Positions 53,434-63,120 of a DNA stretch of 64,000 nucleotides are shown here, piece after piece. The DNA lies in assembly GCA_027491075.1 (NCBI GenBank), contig JAIXWX010000025.1, positions 124,001 through 188,000 on the forward strand. Reading direction: 5' to 3'. Below the pieces are notes generated by a model. That model was not told the origin of the DNA. It did not search any database and saw nothing but the letters and a program-made list of their open reading frames with translations. Source of the stretch: Flavobacteriales bacterium. Lineage in GTDB: Bacteria > Bacteroidota > Bacteroidia > Flavobacteriales_D > Sanyastnellaceae. How positions within the stretch are numbered: the stretch's first letter is position 1; every line of letters starts with the position of its first letter. The position numbers and the translations under genes were made by a program.

Positions 53434-55560
53434 TTATAAGTTAGAGGTAAGGTAGTCGATGACTTTGCGCATGAGATGAACGCGGTCTTTTCCAACTACG
53501 TTGTGGGCATGCCCTGGATAAGCGAAGAAGTCTACTTGTACTCCTTGATCTATGCAGGTTTTAAGAAACTTCATATTGTGTTGCATTACCACCACATCGT
53601 CGTCTGCACCGTGGATCATAAGCAATTTACCTTGAAGATTTTTAACATACTTGGTCAAGTCGGCTGAATCATACCCTTCAGGATTTTCTGCTGGAGTGTC
53701 CATGTATCTTTCAGTGTACATTACTTCATAGAGTTTCCAATCGATGACAGGGCCTCCTGCAACTCCTACTTTAAAAGCACCCGGAGCGCGTAACATAAGA
53801 CCTGTGGTCATAAACCCTCCAAAGCTCCAACCGTGCACTCCCATTCTATTGGAGTCGACGAATGGCTGTTGTTTTAACCATTCTACTCCGCTCAATTGAT
53901 CTTCCATTTCCACAGCACCTAGCTGTCGATGTATCGCCTGTTCGAATTGTTTTCCTCGGTGGTCTGAACCTCTTCCGTCGAGTGTAAACACGAGATAACC
54001 CTGTTCTGCCAGGTAGTGCATCCATAGAGAAGCGCCTCCTAAGAAGGAATTAGTCACCAATTGCACATGCGGACCATTGTATACATAAACTACTACTGGA
54101 TACTTTTTCGTAGGGTCGAAATCATGAGGCTTGATGAGTCGACAATGAAGCGGTATGCCTGATTTGCCAGTGATGGTGAAGAGCTCAGTAATGCCAATTG
54201 TTTTTCCCTCCAGTGGGTTTTTGGAAATGAGTAAGTTCTTTATCACTTTTCCCCCATCGCCCAGTAAGTCTAATTTGTAGGGGGTGTTTGGGTTGGAATA
54301 ACCATCCAGAAATAATTTTCCACTGCCTGCAATACGCACAGAGTGCACTCCTTGAGTCTTTGTTATTTGTTGCACATTCATATCACTGCAACGTATTTTG
54401 AACAAGTGAGATTCTGTTGGATCTGCTCCTGTTCCCATAGAGAAGAAGAATTCTCCTTTGTTGTCGAATCCTTCAAAGGTGGTCATCTCAAATGCAACTT
54501 TTGTTTTTCCTAACAACTTGCCTGAAGTGTCGTATTTATACCACTGATGGAATCCGTCGCGTTGAGAGTAAAAAAGAAACTGATTCGGAGAATTGGGAAT
54601 GAAGGTGATGGGCAATGTGGGCTCGACCCAGCGGTCATCACTTTCGGTGAACAATGTTTGTCTTTGTTTTCCTGAAATAGCATCGAACGCAACGAGCTTC
54701 ATGCTGTCGGTCTTGCGACTCATTAGAATGATATAAATCGTGTTGTCTGGACTCCAAGCAAGATTGGTGGCGTAGTATTGGTCATTTTCTTCTTCCCAAA
54801 GTTGCAAATAGATGGTTTTTTGATTGCGGGTATCAAACACACCTACACGCACGAGTTCGCTGGTCTGACCTGCCATCGGATATCGGATGTTTTTTACTGT
54901 AGCGGGCTCTGTTTTATAATTGATCAACGGATATTCTGTTACTTGCCTTTCGTCTTTTTGATAGAAAGCAAGAAGAGATCCATCTTCATTCCAAAAAGTT
55001 CCATTTGAAATCCCATATTCATTGCGTGAAATGGATTGACCACTGACCACACCTTCAGGCAGATCGGTTACTCTATAAGTAGCTTTCGGGGTTTTTACCA
55101 AGAGATTATTCTTTTCATTGAAAGCAAAGTTCCCCGACTTAGCATGAAAGTCTGAAACATCACCGTCGCCTTCGATCTGTGCTTGCCGAATAAAAATTCG
55201 GTTTTTAAAATCAATGGTGTAATAATAATTGTCTTCCGAAATAAAATAAGCTGCTGCACTATTCAGCCAATTCAGTTGAGGAATTCGATTTAGTCCCGAG
55301 GGGGCATTTTTATATGCTTTTAAATTATCAAGAGTTAACCAAACTTTTTCTTTTCCTGATTTGTCACCTTGAAAAATCTGATTGTCTTTCACATAGACAT
55401 ATACATCCGACTGAGGTAAGAAATTCAATGCTTGTCTTCTTTCGGCTGCAAACTGTCTTCCTTGTCCTAAAACAGCCTCCTCTAGTGTCAATGGAGTGGT
55501 TTGGGCAAATGTGAAAATTTGATAAAAACAAACAATAGTGGTGATTACCAATGTCTTCAT
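53434..55560 (-). CDS. dipeptidyl peptidase IV-like S9 serine peptidase, exported
   Basis: A 708-residue protein with signal peptide (ends YQIFTFAQ). N-terminal beta-propeller of the DPP-IV type about 40-430, with EYGISNGTFWNEDGSLLAFY and the substrate-binding Glu region. The C-terminal alpha/beta hydrolase is about 450-708. The catalytic triad can be read: Ser579 in GVHGWSFGGFMTTG, Asp in LMIHGADDDVVVMQ, and His in FAYPGHAHNVVGKDR. Members remove dipeptides from peptide N-termini in the periplasm. It is the first gene of a minus-strand run with gcvT, comB and the phospholipase. The promoter is probably near 55585 (minus-strand TATTTTCG, one mismatch). Confidence 0.93.
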   Translation of the reverse strand: MKTLVITTIVCFYQIFTFAQTTPLTLEEAVLGQGRQFAAERRQALNFLPQSDVYVYVKDNQIFQGDKSGKEKVWLTLDNLKAYKNAPSGLNRIPQLNWLNSAAAYFISEDNYYYTIDFKNRIFIRQAQIEGDGDVSDFHAKSGNFAFNEKNNLLVKTPKATYRVTDLPEGVVSGQSISRNEYGISNGTFWNEDGSLLAFYQKDERQVTEYPLINYKTEPATVKNIRYPMAGQTSELVRVGVFDTRNQKTIYLQLWEEENDQYYATNLAWSPDNTIYIILMSRKTDSMKLVAFDAISGKQRQTLFTESDDRWVEPTLPITFIPNSPNQFLFYSQRDGFHQWYKYDTSGKLLGKTKVAFEMTTFEGFDNKGEFFFSMGTGADPTESHLFKIRCSDMNVQQITKTQGVHSVRIAGSGKLFLDGYSNPNTPYKLDLLGDGGKVIKNLLISKNPLEGKTIGITELFTITGKSGIPLHCRLIKPHDFDPTKKYPVVVYVYNGPHVQLVTNSFLGGASLWMHYLAEQGYLVFTLDGRGSDHRGKQFEQAIHRQLGAVEMEDQLSGVEWLKQQPFVDSNRMGVHGWSFGGFMTTGLMLRAPGAFKVGVAGGPVIDWKLYEVMYTERYMDTPAENPEGYDSADLTKYVKNLQGKLLMIHGADDDVVVMQHNMKFLKTCIDQGVQVDFFAYPGHAHNVVGKDRVHLMRKVIDYLTSNL

Positions 55561-55610
55561 AAAGGTTAATTTTGGTCGAAAATAAGAGGTAATGTGATTC
55601 CATTAAACCT

Positions 55611-55618
55611 TATTTTTG
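55611..55618 (+). promoter_or_regulatory. -7 promoter box before the His-rich protein gene
   Basis: TATTTTTG at 55611-55618 matches TAnnTTTG; ATG follows eight bases later at 55627. The mRNA of the putative metal-uptake operon would have a leader of only one to three bases. No TTG at the expected -33 place was seen, so an activator or repressor may matter here. Confidence 0.45.
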
Positions 55619-55626
55619 CACAGAAA

Positions 55627-55980
55627 ATGAGAAAGCATACACACTGGACAGTCTTTAAGGCGTTGTTCATGGTTCTAACCATGGCGTGGCTTTATGGCTA
55701 CCAGTCTTACCACCGCTTGGTGGAGCATGCGAATCACAATCACCCATCGTGTGAATCAACTCATTCTCATTCTCATTCTCACTCACCTTCTGATGCTAGT
55801 TCGGGTTCTGATTCGGACTGCGAGGTGTGTAAGGTTATTGCCTCGGCATTTGCGGGCTCGCCTACTTATTCTTATGAATCTCTGAAGCAAGAAGGAGAAA
55901 CCGTTTACTTTAATTTTTATAATACACCGAGCTATCCATCGGTGATTCTTTCTCCGCCCCATCGCGGACCGCCTGCGTGA
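55627..55980 (+). CDS. small His-rich membrane-anchored protein, putative metal-binding
   Basis: A 117-residue protein from ATG 55627 (a GTG 33 bases earlier is in the promoter box region). One hydrophobic helix near the N-terminus (FKALFMVLTMAWLYGYQSY) is followed by a His-rich run HANHNHPSCESTHSHSHSHS, a C-x-x-C pair (DCEVCKV) and a Pro-rich end. The run and Cys pair suggest binding of zinc, copper or nickel at the outer face of the inner membrane or in the periplasm. The layout resembles DUF2946-type short proteins that precede copper or zinc receptor genes. The TonB receptor starts 47 bases downstream, so the two are likely one transcript. Confidence 0.75.
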   Translation: MRKHTHWTVFKALFMVLTMAWLYGYQSYHRLVEHANHNHPSCESTHSHSHSHSPSDASSGSDSDCEVCKVIASAFAGSPTYSYESLKQEGETVYFNFYNTPSYPSVILSPPHRGPPA

Positions 55981-56027
55981 TAAATCTTACTTTCTAATCA
56001 CGTTATTCTTTTCTTTATTCAATTATC

Positions 56028-58406
56028 ATGAGATTCCTAATGATCTTGTGTTTGATGGTGGTCATCTGCCACTCATCAACGCAAGCTCAAAACTTTGTTG
56101 TTGCGGGAACAGTAATTGACAAAACAACGGGAGAGCCTCTCACGGGTGTATTTGTTCATAGCCATGAAGCGCATCTGTTATGTTACACAGATAGCTTGGG
56201 CAGATTTCTGTTTCCTTCATTTCCTGCTGGTTCGCATCATTTACATGCTGAATTAACGGGGTATGTTGGCTTTGCAGAGTATTACACAATATCCCAGGAC
56301 ACGACTTCATTGATCTTGATACTTGAGGAATCTACCATTGAATTAAGAAGTTTAGTGATTGAAAGCGAGGTCTTCCTTTCTTCTTACAAGGCACAGTCGC
56401 AAGACTTAATCATTTTGAGCAAAGACGAATTAAAGGATGGCAATGCCATGACATTATCACAGAAATTTACTCGTTTACCAGGCATTCACCAACAACAAAC
56501 AGGCGCCTCTATTTCACGACCTGTCATGAGGGGATTGCAAGGGAATCGCATTGTGGTGAGTGATCTTGGCATGAAGCAAGAAGGCCAACAATGGGGCACC
56601 GACCATGGGCTGGAGATTGATGCTTTTGGAGCTGAAAGGGTAGAAGTAATAAAAGGTCCAGCCTCTCTACTATACGGAAGTGATGCGCTGGGAGGGGTGA
56701 TTCGTATACAAACACCCTCCATACCCATGCCAGGGTGGAGAGGCGAGGTCCAAAGTTTAGCACGCACAAACAACGATTACCTCGCATCCTCTGTTTCTTT
56801 AGAGGCTGCGAAGGGAAAGTGGTTTGTAAAAGGCAGAACTACTTGGGCAGAGTTTGGTGATTATCGTGTTCCCGCAAGTTCATTCACGTATCTCAATAGA
56901 ACGCTTCCAATCAATAATCAACGTTTGAGAAATACAGGAGGTCGAGAGTTACACTACCAATCAACATTTGGATATGTATCTGAGAGTATGACCTTGAAAT
57001 GGACCTGGAGTCACTTTCATCAGAAGAATGGTTTGTTTCCAGGAATTGTAGGTATTCCAACTGCCACCAGTGTACGTGATGACGGTGATACACGCGACAT
57101 TGATTTGCCGCATCAATTAGTAGATCACATGAAAATGGCGTTTAATGGTGTTTTCAATTTGGAAAAAGGACAATTGAAAGTGGATGGAGGCTGGCAGCGG
57201 AACCATCGTCAAGAGCTAATTCGCCCGCACAGAAACGGCTATGCTCCGTTGCCTTCTACTCCTCTAGCGCATCAATTGAGACTAAGTACTTGGCAACTGG
57301 CAGCTCGGTATCATTTGCACAGAAGAGGACCTTGGAAATTCATTCCAGGTATAAGTTCTTCTATTCAGAGAAATACAAGAGAGGGATGGGAGTTTTTACT
57401 ACCGAATCATCGCTCGGTAGATGCAGGTGTATTTCTATACGCAGAATATGACATTCAAGACAATCTTGTTTGGAGTGGTGGCGCCCGATTGGATTATGGT
57501 GAGAGGCATTCAACGGCTTTTTCCCTAGCCAACTACAGTTCTGAAAATGTCATTTCAGGATATAGCCTGCGTGCTCCAGAGGTGGATCGGTCATTTTTCA
57601 ATTGGAGTGCTTCATCTGGTTTGAGTTATACGCCTAGTAACAAATGGAATTTAAAGGCGAATGTGGCAAGGAGTTTTAGAATTCCCAATGCGGCGGAACT
57701 ATTGATCAATGGAGTGCATCATGGCACTTTTAGGCATGAGCAAGGTGATGCATCTCTAAAAAGTGAAATAGGGTATCAAGCAGATGTAAGTCTATTATTT
57801 GAGTTGGATGACGTGTATTGCAAGCTTACTCCTTATTTTAATTATTTTGAAGGATATATTTATCTACGTCCATCTGCGCGGTTTTCAGAATTGCCGGATG
57901 GTGGCCAGGTGTATATCTATTCACAACACGACGCCATTTTCACAGGAGCGGAGCTGTACACGGAATGGCATCCTGTAAAGCCAATACACATCGAGTGGAC
58001 TGTTGACGGTGTGTATAGCTACAACATCACTACTACACTTGCGCTTCCCTTTACACCTCCTTTGCGAAATCGATTGCAAGTTTCTTATGAAAAAGAAATG
58101 GAGAGCAGTGGTCTTCAGTCTTGGAATGTGGGAGGTGCATGGGTTATTTGGGCCAATCAATCCAATGTAGATCGAAATGAACTAAACACTCCCGGTGCAG
58201 GTGTTGTAGAATTGTTCACAGCGATATCATTGAAATTTGGTCAAGAAATGTGCACCTTGAAATTGGGCGTACAAAATTTATTCAACCGCTACTACATGTC
58301 TCATCTGAGTGCATATAGAGCGTTATCTCTTCCAGAGCAAGGAAGAAACTATTCAATTTATTTAACCATTCCCTTTTCGGGAAATAAAAAACAAAATTCG
58401 AATTAA
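56028..58406 (+). CDS. TonB-dependent outer-membrane receptor, probable metal uptake
   Basis: A 792-residue receptor. Signal peptide about 1-20 (ends SSTQAQ). An N-terminal carboxypeptidase-regulatory domain (about 22-105: VVAGTVIDKTTGEPLTGVFV) precedes the plug (about 120-235: KFTRLPGIHQQQTGASISRP, RVEVIKGPASLLYGSDALGG) and a 22-strand barrel. The terminal part has the family pattern LGVQNLFNRYYMSHLSAYRA. His residues are frequent in the plug and loops. Between a His-rich small protein and a His-rich DUF4625 lipoprotein, so zinc, copper or a metallophore is a better guess than siderophore or sugar; no SusD-like partner is present. Substrate is inference. Confidence 0.88.
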   Translation: MRFLMILCLMVVICHSSTQAQNFVVAGTVIDKTTGEPLTGVFVHSHEAHLLCYTDSLGRFLFPSFPAGSHHLHAELTGYVGFAEYYTISQDTTSLILILEESTIELRSLVIESEVFLSSYKAQSQDLIILSKDELKDGNAMTLSQKFTRLPGIHQQQTGASISRPVMRGLQGNRIVVSDLGMKQEGQQWGTDHGLEIDAFGAERVEVIKGPASLLYGSDALGGVIRIQTPSIPMPGWRGEVQSLARTNNDYLASSVSLEAAKGKWFVKGRTTWAEFGDYRVPASSFTYLNRTLPINNQRLRNTGGRELHYQSTFGYVSESMTLKWTWSHFHQKNGLFPGIVGIPTATSVRDDGDTRDIDLPHQLVDHMKMAFNGVFNLEKGQLKVDGGWQRNHRQELIRPHRNGYAPLPSTPLAHQLRLSTWQLAARYHLHRRGPWKFIPGISSSIQRNTREGWEFLLPNHRSVDAGVFLYAEYDIQDNLVWSGGARLDYGERHSTAFSLANYSSENVISGYSLRAPEVDRSFFNWSASSGLSYTPSNKWNLKANVARSFRIPNAAELLINGVHHGTFRHEQGDASLKSEIGYQADVSLLFELDDVYCKLTPYFNYFEGYIYLRPSARFSELPDGGQVYIYSQHDAIFTGAELYTEWHPVKPIHIEWTVDGVYSYNITTTLALPFTPPLRNRLQVSYEKEMESSGLQSWNVGGAWVIWANQSNVDRNELNTPGAGVVELFTAISLKFGQEMCTLKLGVQNLFNRYYMSHLSAYRALSLPEQGRNYSIYLTIPFSGNKKQNSN

Positions 58407-58417
58407 AATTTAAACAA

Positions 58418-59182
58418 ATGAAAAAGTTAGTATTGTTATTTGCTGTAATCATCGCTTTTGCTTCATGTAAGAAAGAGGAAACGGATACCACGGCTCCAAA
58501 GATCAATAGTGTGAGAGTAAATGGTGTATCTGCAGACGAACATGATTTAAATGCCGGAACCGCCATTGAAATTGCCGTTGATGTGAGCGACAACGAAGCG
58601 CTCAACCAAGTAAAGCTAGATATTCATGCCGCTGATGATGGCCACACTCATGATGATAGCTCGACTGGAGAAATGGAAGCTCCCAATATTGGTGCTTGGA
58701 GCGAACTTCGTACAGAAAACCTTTCTGGAAAGTCAACAACTCGAACCTTTAACTTAACCGTTCCAGCAACTATCGCTGGCCACTGGCACATTGAGGTTAA
58801 ATTGATCGATAAAGAAGGAAATGAGGCAACAGAGTACATTACCACATTGCATATTGAGAATGAAAACCTACCGGTATTCAATGTTACTTCTACTCCTGCT
58901 ACCGTGAATTATGAGATTGAAGTTCCAATTAACGGAACGATTACACTCAACGGTAATGTGACAGATCCGGATGGTTTAGTTGAAGTTCACTGGGAACTAG
59001 AGAATGAAACAACAGGTGCTGTGGTCATGGAAGGTGAGCTTCCTGGAGTAACTGGAACTTCTTTTGATCTCGGATCTATCGCTATTGGACCTATTGCTGC
59101 CGGTGAATATCATCTACACATACACGCTGAAGATAGTCAAGGTTATGTTGGAGAATGGGCGGTCCATGTTCACGCAGAATAG
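58418..59182 (+). CDS. DUF4625 lipoprotein, His-rich
   Basis: A 254-residue lipoprotein: signal peptide and lipobox FASC (Cys at about residue 17), then two Ig-like beta domains of the DUF4625 type (about 28-150 and 155-254). His clusters stand out: LDIHAADDGHTHDDSSTGEM, AGHWHIEVKL, GEYHLHIHAEDSQGY and the very end WAVHVHAE. Such a pattern fits divalent metal capture. It starts 12 bases after the TonB receptor gene, so it is probably the surface or periplasmic partner of that receptor. DUF4625 has no assigned function that I can name. The stop is 5 bases from the convergent prfC stop. Confidence 0.82.
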   Translation: MKKLVLLFAVIIAFASCKKEETDTTAPKINSVRVNGVSADEHDLNAGTAIEIAVDVSDNEALNQVKLDIHAADDGHTHDDSSTGEMEAPNIGAWSELRTENLSGKSTTRTFNLTVPATIAGHWHIEVKLIDKEGNEATEYITTLHIENENLPVFNVTSTPATVNYEIEVPINGTITLNGNVTDPDGLVEVHWELENETTGAVVMEGELPGVTGTSFDLGSIAIGPIAAGEYHLHIHAEDSQGYVGEWAVHVHAE

Positions 59183-59187
59183 ACCGT

Positions 59188-60765
59188 TTAGAGTTCGCTG
59201 GTAAAATGGAAAGTCAGTTCTGGAAAGTTCTGCTGTTCCATTTCTAAAATGAATTTAGAAGGGGCAAGGAAGACGTCATTGTCTTCCTTGTCTTTTACCA
59301 TATTGGTTCCTTTGATTCTTTTAAATTCTTCTAGTTTTGAAGGTGTGTCTGTAGTTATCCAGCAGGCTTTGTAGTAAGATTTAGGCTCAAATTCACATTT
59401 TGCACCGTACTCATTCTCCAGTCTGTACCGAATTACTTCGAATTGAAGTTCGCCTACCGTTCCAACAATTTTTCTTGATCCTGGTTCTTGAAGAAATAGC
59501 TGAGCAACACCTTCTTCGGTCAATTGACGAATGCCTTTATCCAGTTGTTTAGTTTTCATTGGATCTCGGTTCACGAGTTCCTTAAATATTTCTGGAGAAA
59601 AAGAAGGGATGCCTTTAAACATCATGTTTTCTCCTTCGGTCAATGTGTCTCCAATTTTGAAGTTTCCAGTATCGTAAAGTCCAATTACATCTCCTGGGTA
59701 AGCTTCATCAATAGTGCTTTTTGCTTGTGCTAAAAAAGTAGCGGGGTTGGGATACTTGAATTCTTTTTCAAGACGAACATGCTTGTAGAATTTATTGCGC
59801 TCGAATCTTCCACTGCATACGCGCAAAAATGCAATGCGATCGCGGTGACGAGGGTCAATGTTGGCGTGAATTTTAAATATAAATCCGCTGAATTTATTTT
59901 CATCAGGAAGAACTTCACGCGTAGAGCTCTGTCTGCTTTGAGGTTCAGGAGCAATTTCTACGAATTTATCTAGAAGTTCTTTGACTCCGAAATTATTCAT
60001 TGCAGAACCAAAAAATACAGGAGCAAGCTTCCCTTCTAGGTATTCTTGAACACTAAAGGGTTCGTAGACATTTTCTATTAAGTCCACATCCTCTCTTAGT
60101 TGTTGAGCGTATTCGCCAACGAGTTGGTCGAGTGTAGGATCGGAGAGATCAGAAATAGAAACGACCTCATCACTGATTTTTGTTTTTAAAGATTCAAAAA
60201 GATGAAGTTCTTTATCGTATAATTTATACACGCCTTTGAACGAGTACCCTTTCGAAATAGGCCAAGACAGCGGCTGGACTTTGATGTTGAGTTTTTCCTC
60301 CAGCTCGTCAAGTAAATCAAATGGATCTTGTCCCTCCAAATCCATCTTATTGATGAATACGATTACTGGAGTATCACGCATTCTACAGACTTCCATCAAA
60401 CGCTTGGTTTGCGCTTCAACTCCTTTTACACTATCAATAACTAGAATAACGCTGTCAACAGCAGTGAGGGTTCGGTAGGTATCCTCCGCAAAATCTTTGT
60501 GACCGGGAGTATCCAGCAGGTTGACCTGTTTGCCATTGTATTCAAAAACCATCACAGAAGTAGCCACGGATATACCACGTTGACGCTCGATTTCCATAAA
60601 GTCGGAAGCAGCGGTTTTGGTAATCTTGTTGCTTTTTACCGCTCCCGCAGTTTGAATGGCTCCTCCAAAGAGAAGGAGTTTCTCCGTTAAGGTAGTCTTT
60701 CCTGCGTCGGGGTGGCTAATGATAGCAAACGTACGTCTGCGGCTGATTTCACTTGAATGGCTCAT
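59188..60765 (-). CDS. prfC: PrfC, peptide chain release factor 3
   Basis: A 525-residue GTPase that recycles RF1/RF2 from the ribosome after termination. GTPase motifs: G1 [16 protein letters not shown]2 region [12 protein letters not shown]3 [16 protein letters not shown] and G4 [10 protein letters not shown]. The factor-specific C-terminal half has [31 protein letters not shown] and [20 protein letters not shown]. Length and order agree with E. coli RF3 (529 residues), and there is no lepA or fusA type domain V. The start is ATG 60765; a clear promoter lies 23 bases upstream. Confidence 0.97.
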   Translation of the reverse strand: MSHSSEISRRRTFAIISHPDAGKTTLTEKLLLFGGAIQTAGAVKSNKITKTAASDFMEIERQRGISVATSVMVFEYNGKQVNLLDTPGHKDFAEDTYRTLTAVDSVILVIDSVKGVEAQTKRLMEVCRMRDTPVIVFINKMDLEGQDPFDLLDELEEKLNIKVQPLSWPISKGYSFKGVYKLYDKELHLFESLKTKISDEVVSISDLSDPTLDQLVGEYAQQLREDVDLIENVYEPFSVQEYLEGKLAPVFFGSAMNNFGVKELLDKFVEIAPEPQSRQSSTREVLPDENKFSGFIFKIHANIDPRHRDRIAFLRVCSGRFERNKFYKHVRLEKEFKYPNPATFLAQAKSTIDEAYPGDVIGLYDTGNFKIGDTLTEGENMMFKGIPSFSPEIFKELVNRDPMKTKQLDKGIRQLTEEGVAQLFLQEPGSRKIVGTVGELQFEVIRYRLENEYGAKCEFEPKSYYKACWITTDTPSKLEEFKRIKGTNMVKDKEDNDVFLAPSKFILEMEQQNFPELTFHFTSEL

Positions 60766-60787
60766 GTCGTATGGTCAAAAACGAGCG

Positions 60788-60815
60788 CAAAAGTAACGCA
60801 ATTCATCCAACCCAA
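60788..60815 (-). promoter_or_regulatory. promoter of prfC
   Basis: On the minus strand TTG (60815-60813), 17 bases, TACTTTTG (60795-60788): a full -7 match with a -33 at the short end of the accepted spacing. The start site would be near 60782, about 17 bases before ATG. Confidence 0.6.
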
Positions 60816-60842
60816 CTTCCTATGGCCTGTGCTGGACTAGGA

Positions 60843-62250
60843 TTACTTTTTGCTTTGCTCATCTAAATAGTACAGGATGAAGCCATATTTATCGGCTCTT
60901 TCCATGTTTGTATCGTAAGCGGACGCGCCACCAAGGTGACCCGCATCTGATGCAACATGAAGTAAGATGGGACTGGTTCCTTTTTGAGCATTTTGTAAAG
61001 CTGCAGTGAATTTATAGCTATGAAATGGAGGTACACGATCGTCGTTCTCCCCAGTGCGAATCAATACAGCTGGATATTTTGCATCTTTGACTAAATGATA
61101 AGGAGAGTATTTTACGATGTAATCAAATTCATCTTTTATATCTGGATTCCCGAACTCTTCTAGGTGAAACTTACCCACAGTAAATCGATGGTAGCGCAGC
61201 ATTTCAAATGCTCCTACTTCGGGAACGGCGGCAGCTGGTGCACCAGTGTCATGGGTATTTCTTGCCCATCATCTGCTTTAAACGAGATTCTTTCTACGAT
61301 GATAGAGGCAGGATCCAGAACCACTTCTGTTGAACCATAAGGGCTAAGTTCAAAGGTTTGAAGATCGACCTTATACATGATTCCTGGAGCACCATAGCCG
61401 CTGAAGGTCAGAAATGCACTTTGATCTTTTGACTCGGTTTGAAAGTTGGTGAGTGAATATCCTAAGGGCAATTGAATGTTTTTTTTCTCCTTACCTTCTA
61501 AATCGAAGATAGTAAGCTCTTCAATACCCTCGGCTTCATATAGACAAATCACTAAGCCTTGAGATAGCCATGCATTGCTCAATTTGCTGTCTTCAAAGGG
61601 CGCAACCACCACTTCCCATTTTCGAGCACTGCTCTTGTTAAATCGCACTATCATTCCATTGGGTGCTTTGTTGGTGGTGTAGGCGTAAAAAACAGTATCT
61701 AAGTTCCCTATAATGCTAAATCGCTCTTCATCCTTTACGCGCGTGATGAGAGGATTGATAACAGTATCGTTTTTGGAATGATCTTTATAATAATAGTTGG
61801 ATACTCCCGAAGTAGTGAACTCTTGAATAATTAAAAACCGATTGTCGTCGGTGGTGAAGAGATCCATGTTTTTGTTTCGTGAAATAACAAGTCGATCCTG
61901 AGATGCATCCGTTCCTAATTTGTGGAAATAAATTTCTCGACCAACGGTTTCTCCAAACTTCGTATAGGGGTATTTAGCATAATAAAATCCATCATTGTTC
62001 CAGTATATTCCACTGAATTTTACATTTTCTATTCGATCTTTTAACACTGTTTCTGTTTGAATATCGACCACTCCGATTTCTCTCCAATCAGAGCCATTTC
62101 TGCTGTAGGAAAAAGCAACTTACTTGCCATCGGGTGAAACTTTATAGTAGGAGAAATCGATTATATCTTTTGCTGAAATATCGTGAGGATCTATTAGTTT
62201 ATGATATCCTTCTTTTAGATCTTTTTTAAAATATAAAGAAGCGCTTCTCT
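60843..62250 (-). pseudogene. decayed prolyl oligopeptidase (S9A), missing start and catalytic Ser region
   Basis: Three fragments in order match prolyl oligopeptidase. (1) About 62242-62072: SASLYFKKDLKEGYHKLIDP ... FSYYKVSPDGK, interrupted by TAA at 62122-62120, then VAFSYSRNGSDWREIGVVDI. (2) In the same frame to 61214: the rest of the beta-propeller, ending at the hydrolase start (FKADDGQEIPMTLVHQL). (3) From about 61236 in another frame: AAVPEVGAFEMLRYHRFTVG to the end, keeping the Asp (GENDDRVPPFHSYKF) and His (DAGHLGGAS) of the triad. Roughly 130 residues with the nucleophile GGSNGG block are deleted between (2) and (3), and about 90 N-terminal residues are gone. The active gene would have been periplasmic. 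Dead for catalysis. Confidence 0.9.
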
Positions 62251-62256
62251 ATTCCA

Positions 62257-63120
62257 TTACTTTAACCAAGCCCTGAACCGCTCTTTCCATGATCTCTCCG
62301 AATGATCATGTCCAGTAAAAACGAGGGAGGTAAAGTGCTTCTTATATCCTTTTTGTCGAATAAGAAGGTCTGCCATTTCTTGCCAAGGTCCATACAAACT
62401 ATCCAGACCTTCAGTTCCTCTGTCCATATAAAGGGATCTGCGTTTCGAAGACGGTAGTTTCGTATTTAAATACGCAAGCCACAATTCTGGAATCTCAGGA
62501 TTCATGTGCTTTAAACTTCCCGGCCAATGGGTGGAAAAACATATTGCATTTGGAAAAACCTCTGGATATTCACAGAAAGCATAAAGCGTCGCGTTGCCGC
62601 CAGAACTTGCCCCACACAAGTAGCGATCGCGTGCGCGTTTACTCACCAAATAATGACTTTCGATATAGGGAATTACTTCGAATACCAGATACTTTAAATA
62701 TTCGTCTGAACGACTATCGCCTTGCCATTCATCTTTTATTAGAACAGTTTTTAGGGAATCACTTAAAGCATGAAACACTTTTTCAGGAAAATATTCTGAT
62801 TTTCGTTTCACTCCGTTGTTGGGAATTCCAACAATCAGATAAGGCTCCATACCCTGCTTGTTAACTTTCACATTCATGCTTTCATCCACACACCATTCTT
62901 GTTGATTCCAAGTACTAGTGCTATCAAAAAGCATTTGCCCATCGTGCATGTAGATGACCTTTAAGGGCTTTTTTATTGCGTATTGCGGAACTAGTATATA
63001 CAATGGACGGTCATCCACGAACTCACTCTTTATCGCATTCACCGTGTCGATGCGAAACGTGACCTGACCAGAAAGGTAAGTGGTGAAAAAAAGAAGGCTA
63101 AGTATGAAGAATGATTTCAT
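62257..63120 (-). CDS. secreted alpha/beta-hydrolase esterase (PF00756-like)
   Basis: A 287-residue protein with signal peptide (ends FTTYLSGQ, about 19). The fold is the esterase D/putative-esterase alpha/beta hydrolase: KVIYMHDGQMLFDSTSTWN, YLIVGIPNNGVKRKSEYFPE, then nucleophile Ser in YLCGASSGGNATLYA, Asp region YMDRGTEGLDSLYG, and His in VFTGHDHSERSWKERF. Such enzymes cut ester bonds in siderophores, acyl sugars or esters; the substrate is not evident. The ATG overlaps the end of the SbtA-like gene by 23 bases, so it is co-translated with a bicarbonate transporter. Its end is 7 bases from the remains of the prolyl oligopeptidase. Confidence 0.83.
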   Translation of the reverse strand: MKSFFILSLLFFTTYLSGQVTFRIDTVNAIKSEFVDDRPLYILVPQYAIKKPLKVIYMHDGQMLFDSTSTWNQQEWCVDESMNVKVNKQGMEPYLIVGIPNNGVKRKSEYFPEKVFHALSDSLKTVLIKDEWQGDSRSDEYLKYLVFEVIPYIESHYLVSKRARDRYLCGASSGGNATLYAFCEYPEVFPNAICFSTHWPGSLKHMNPEIPELWLAYLNTKLPSSKRRSLYMDRGTEGLDSLYGPWQEMADLLIRQKGYKKHFTSLVFTGHDHSERSWKERFRAWLK

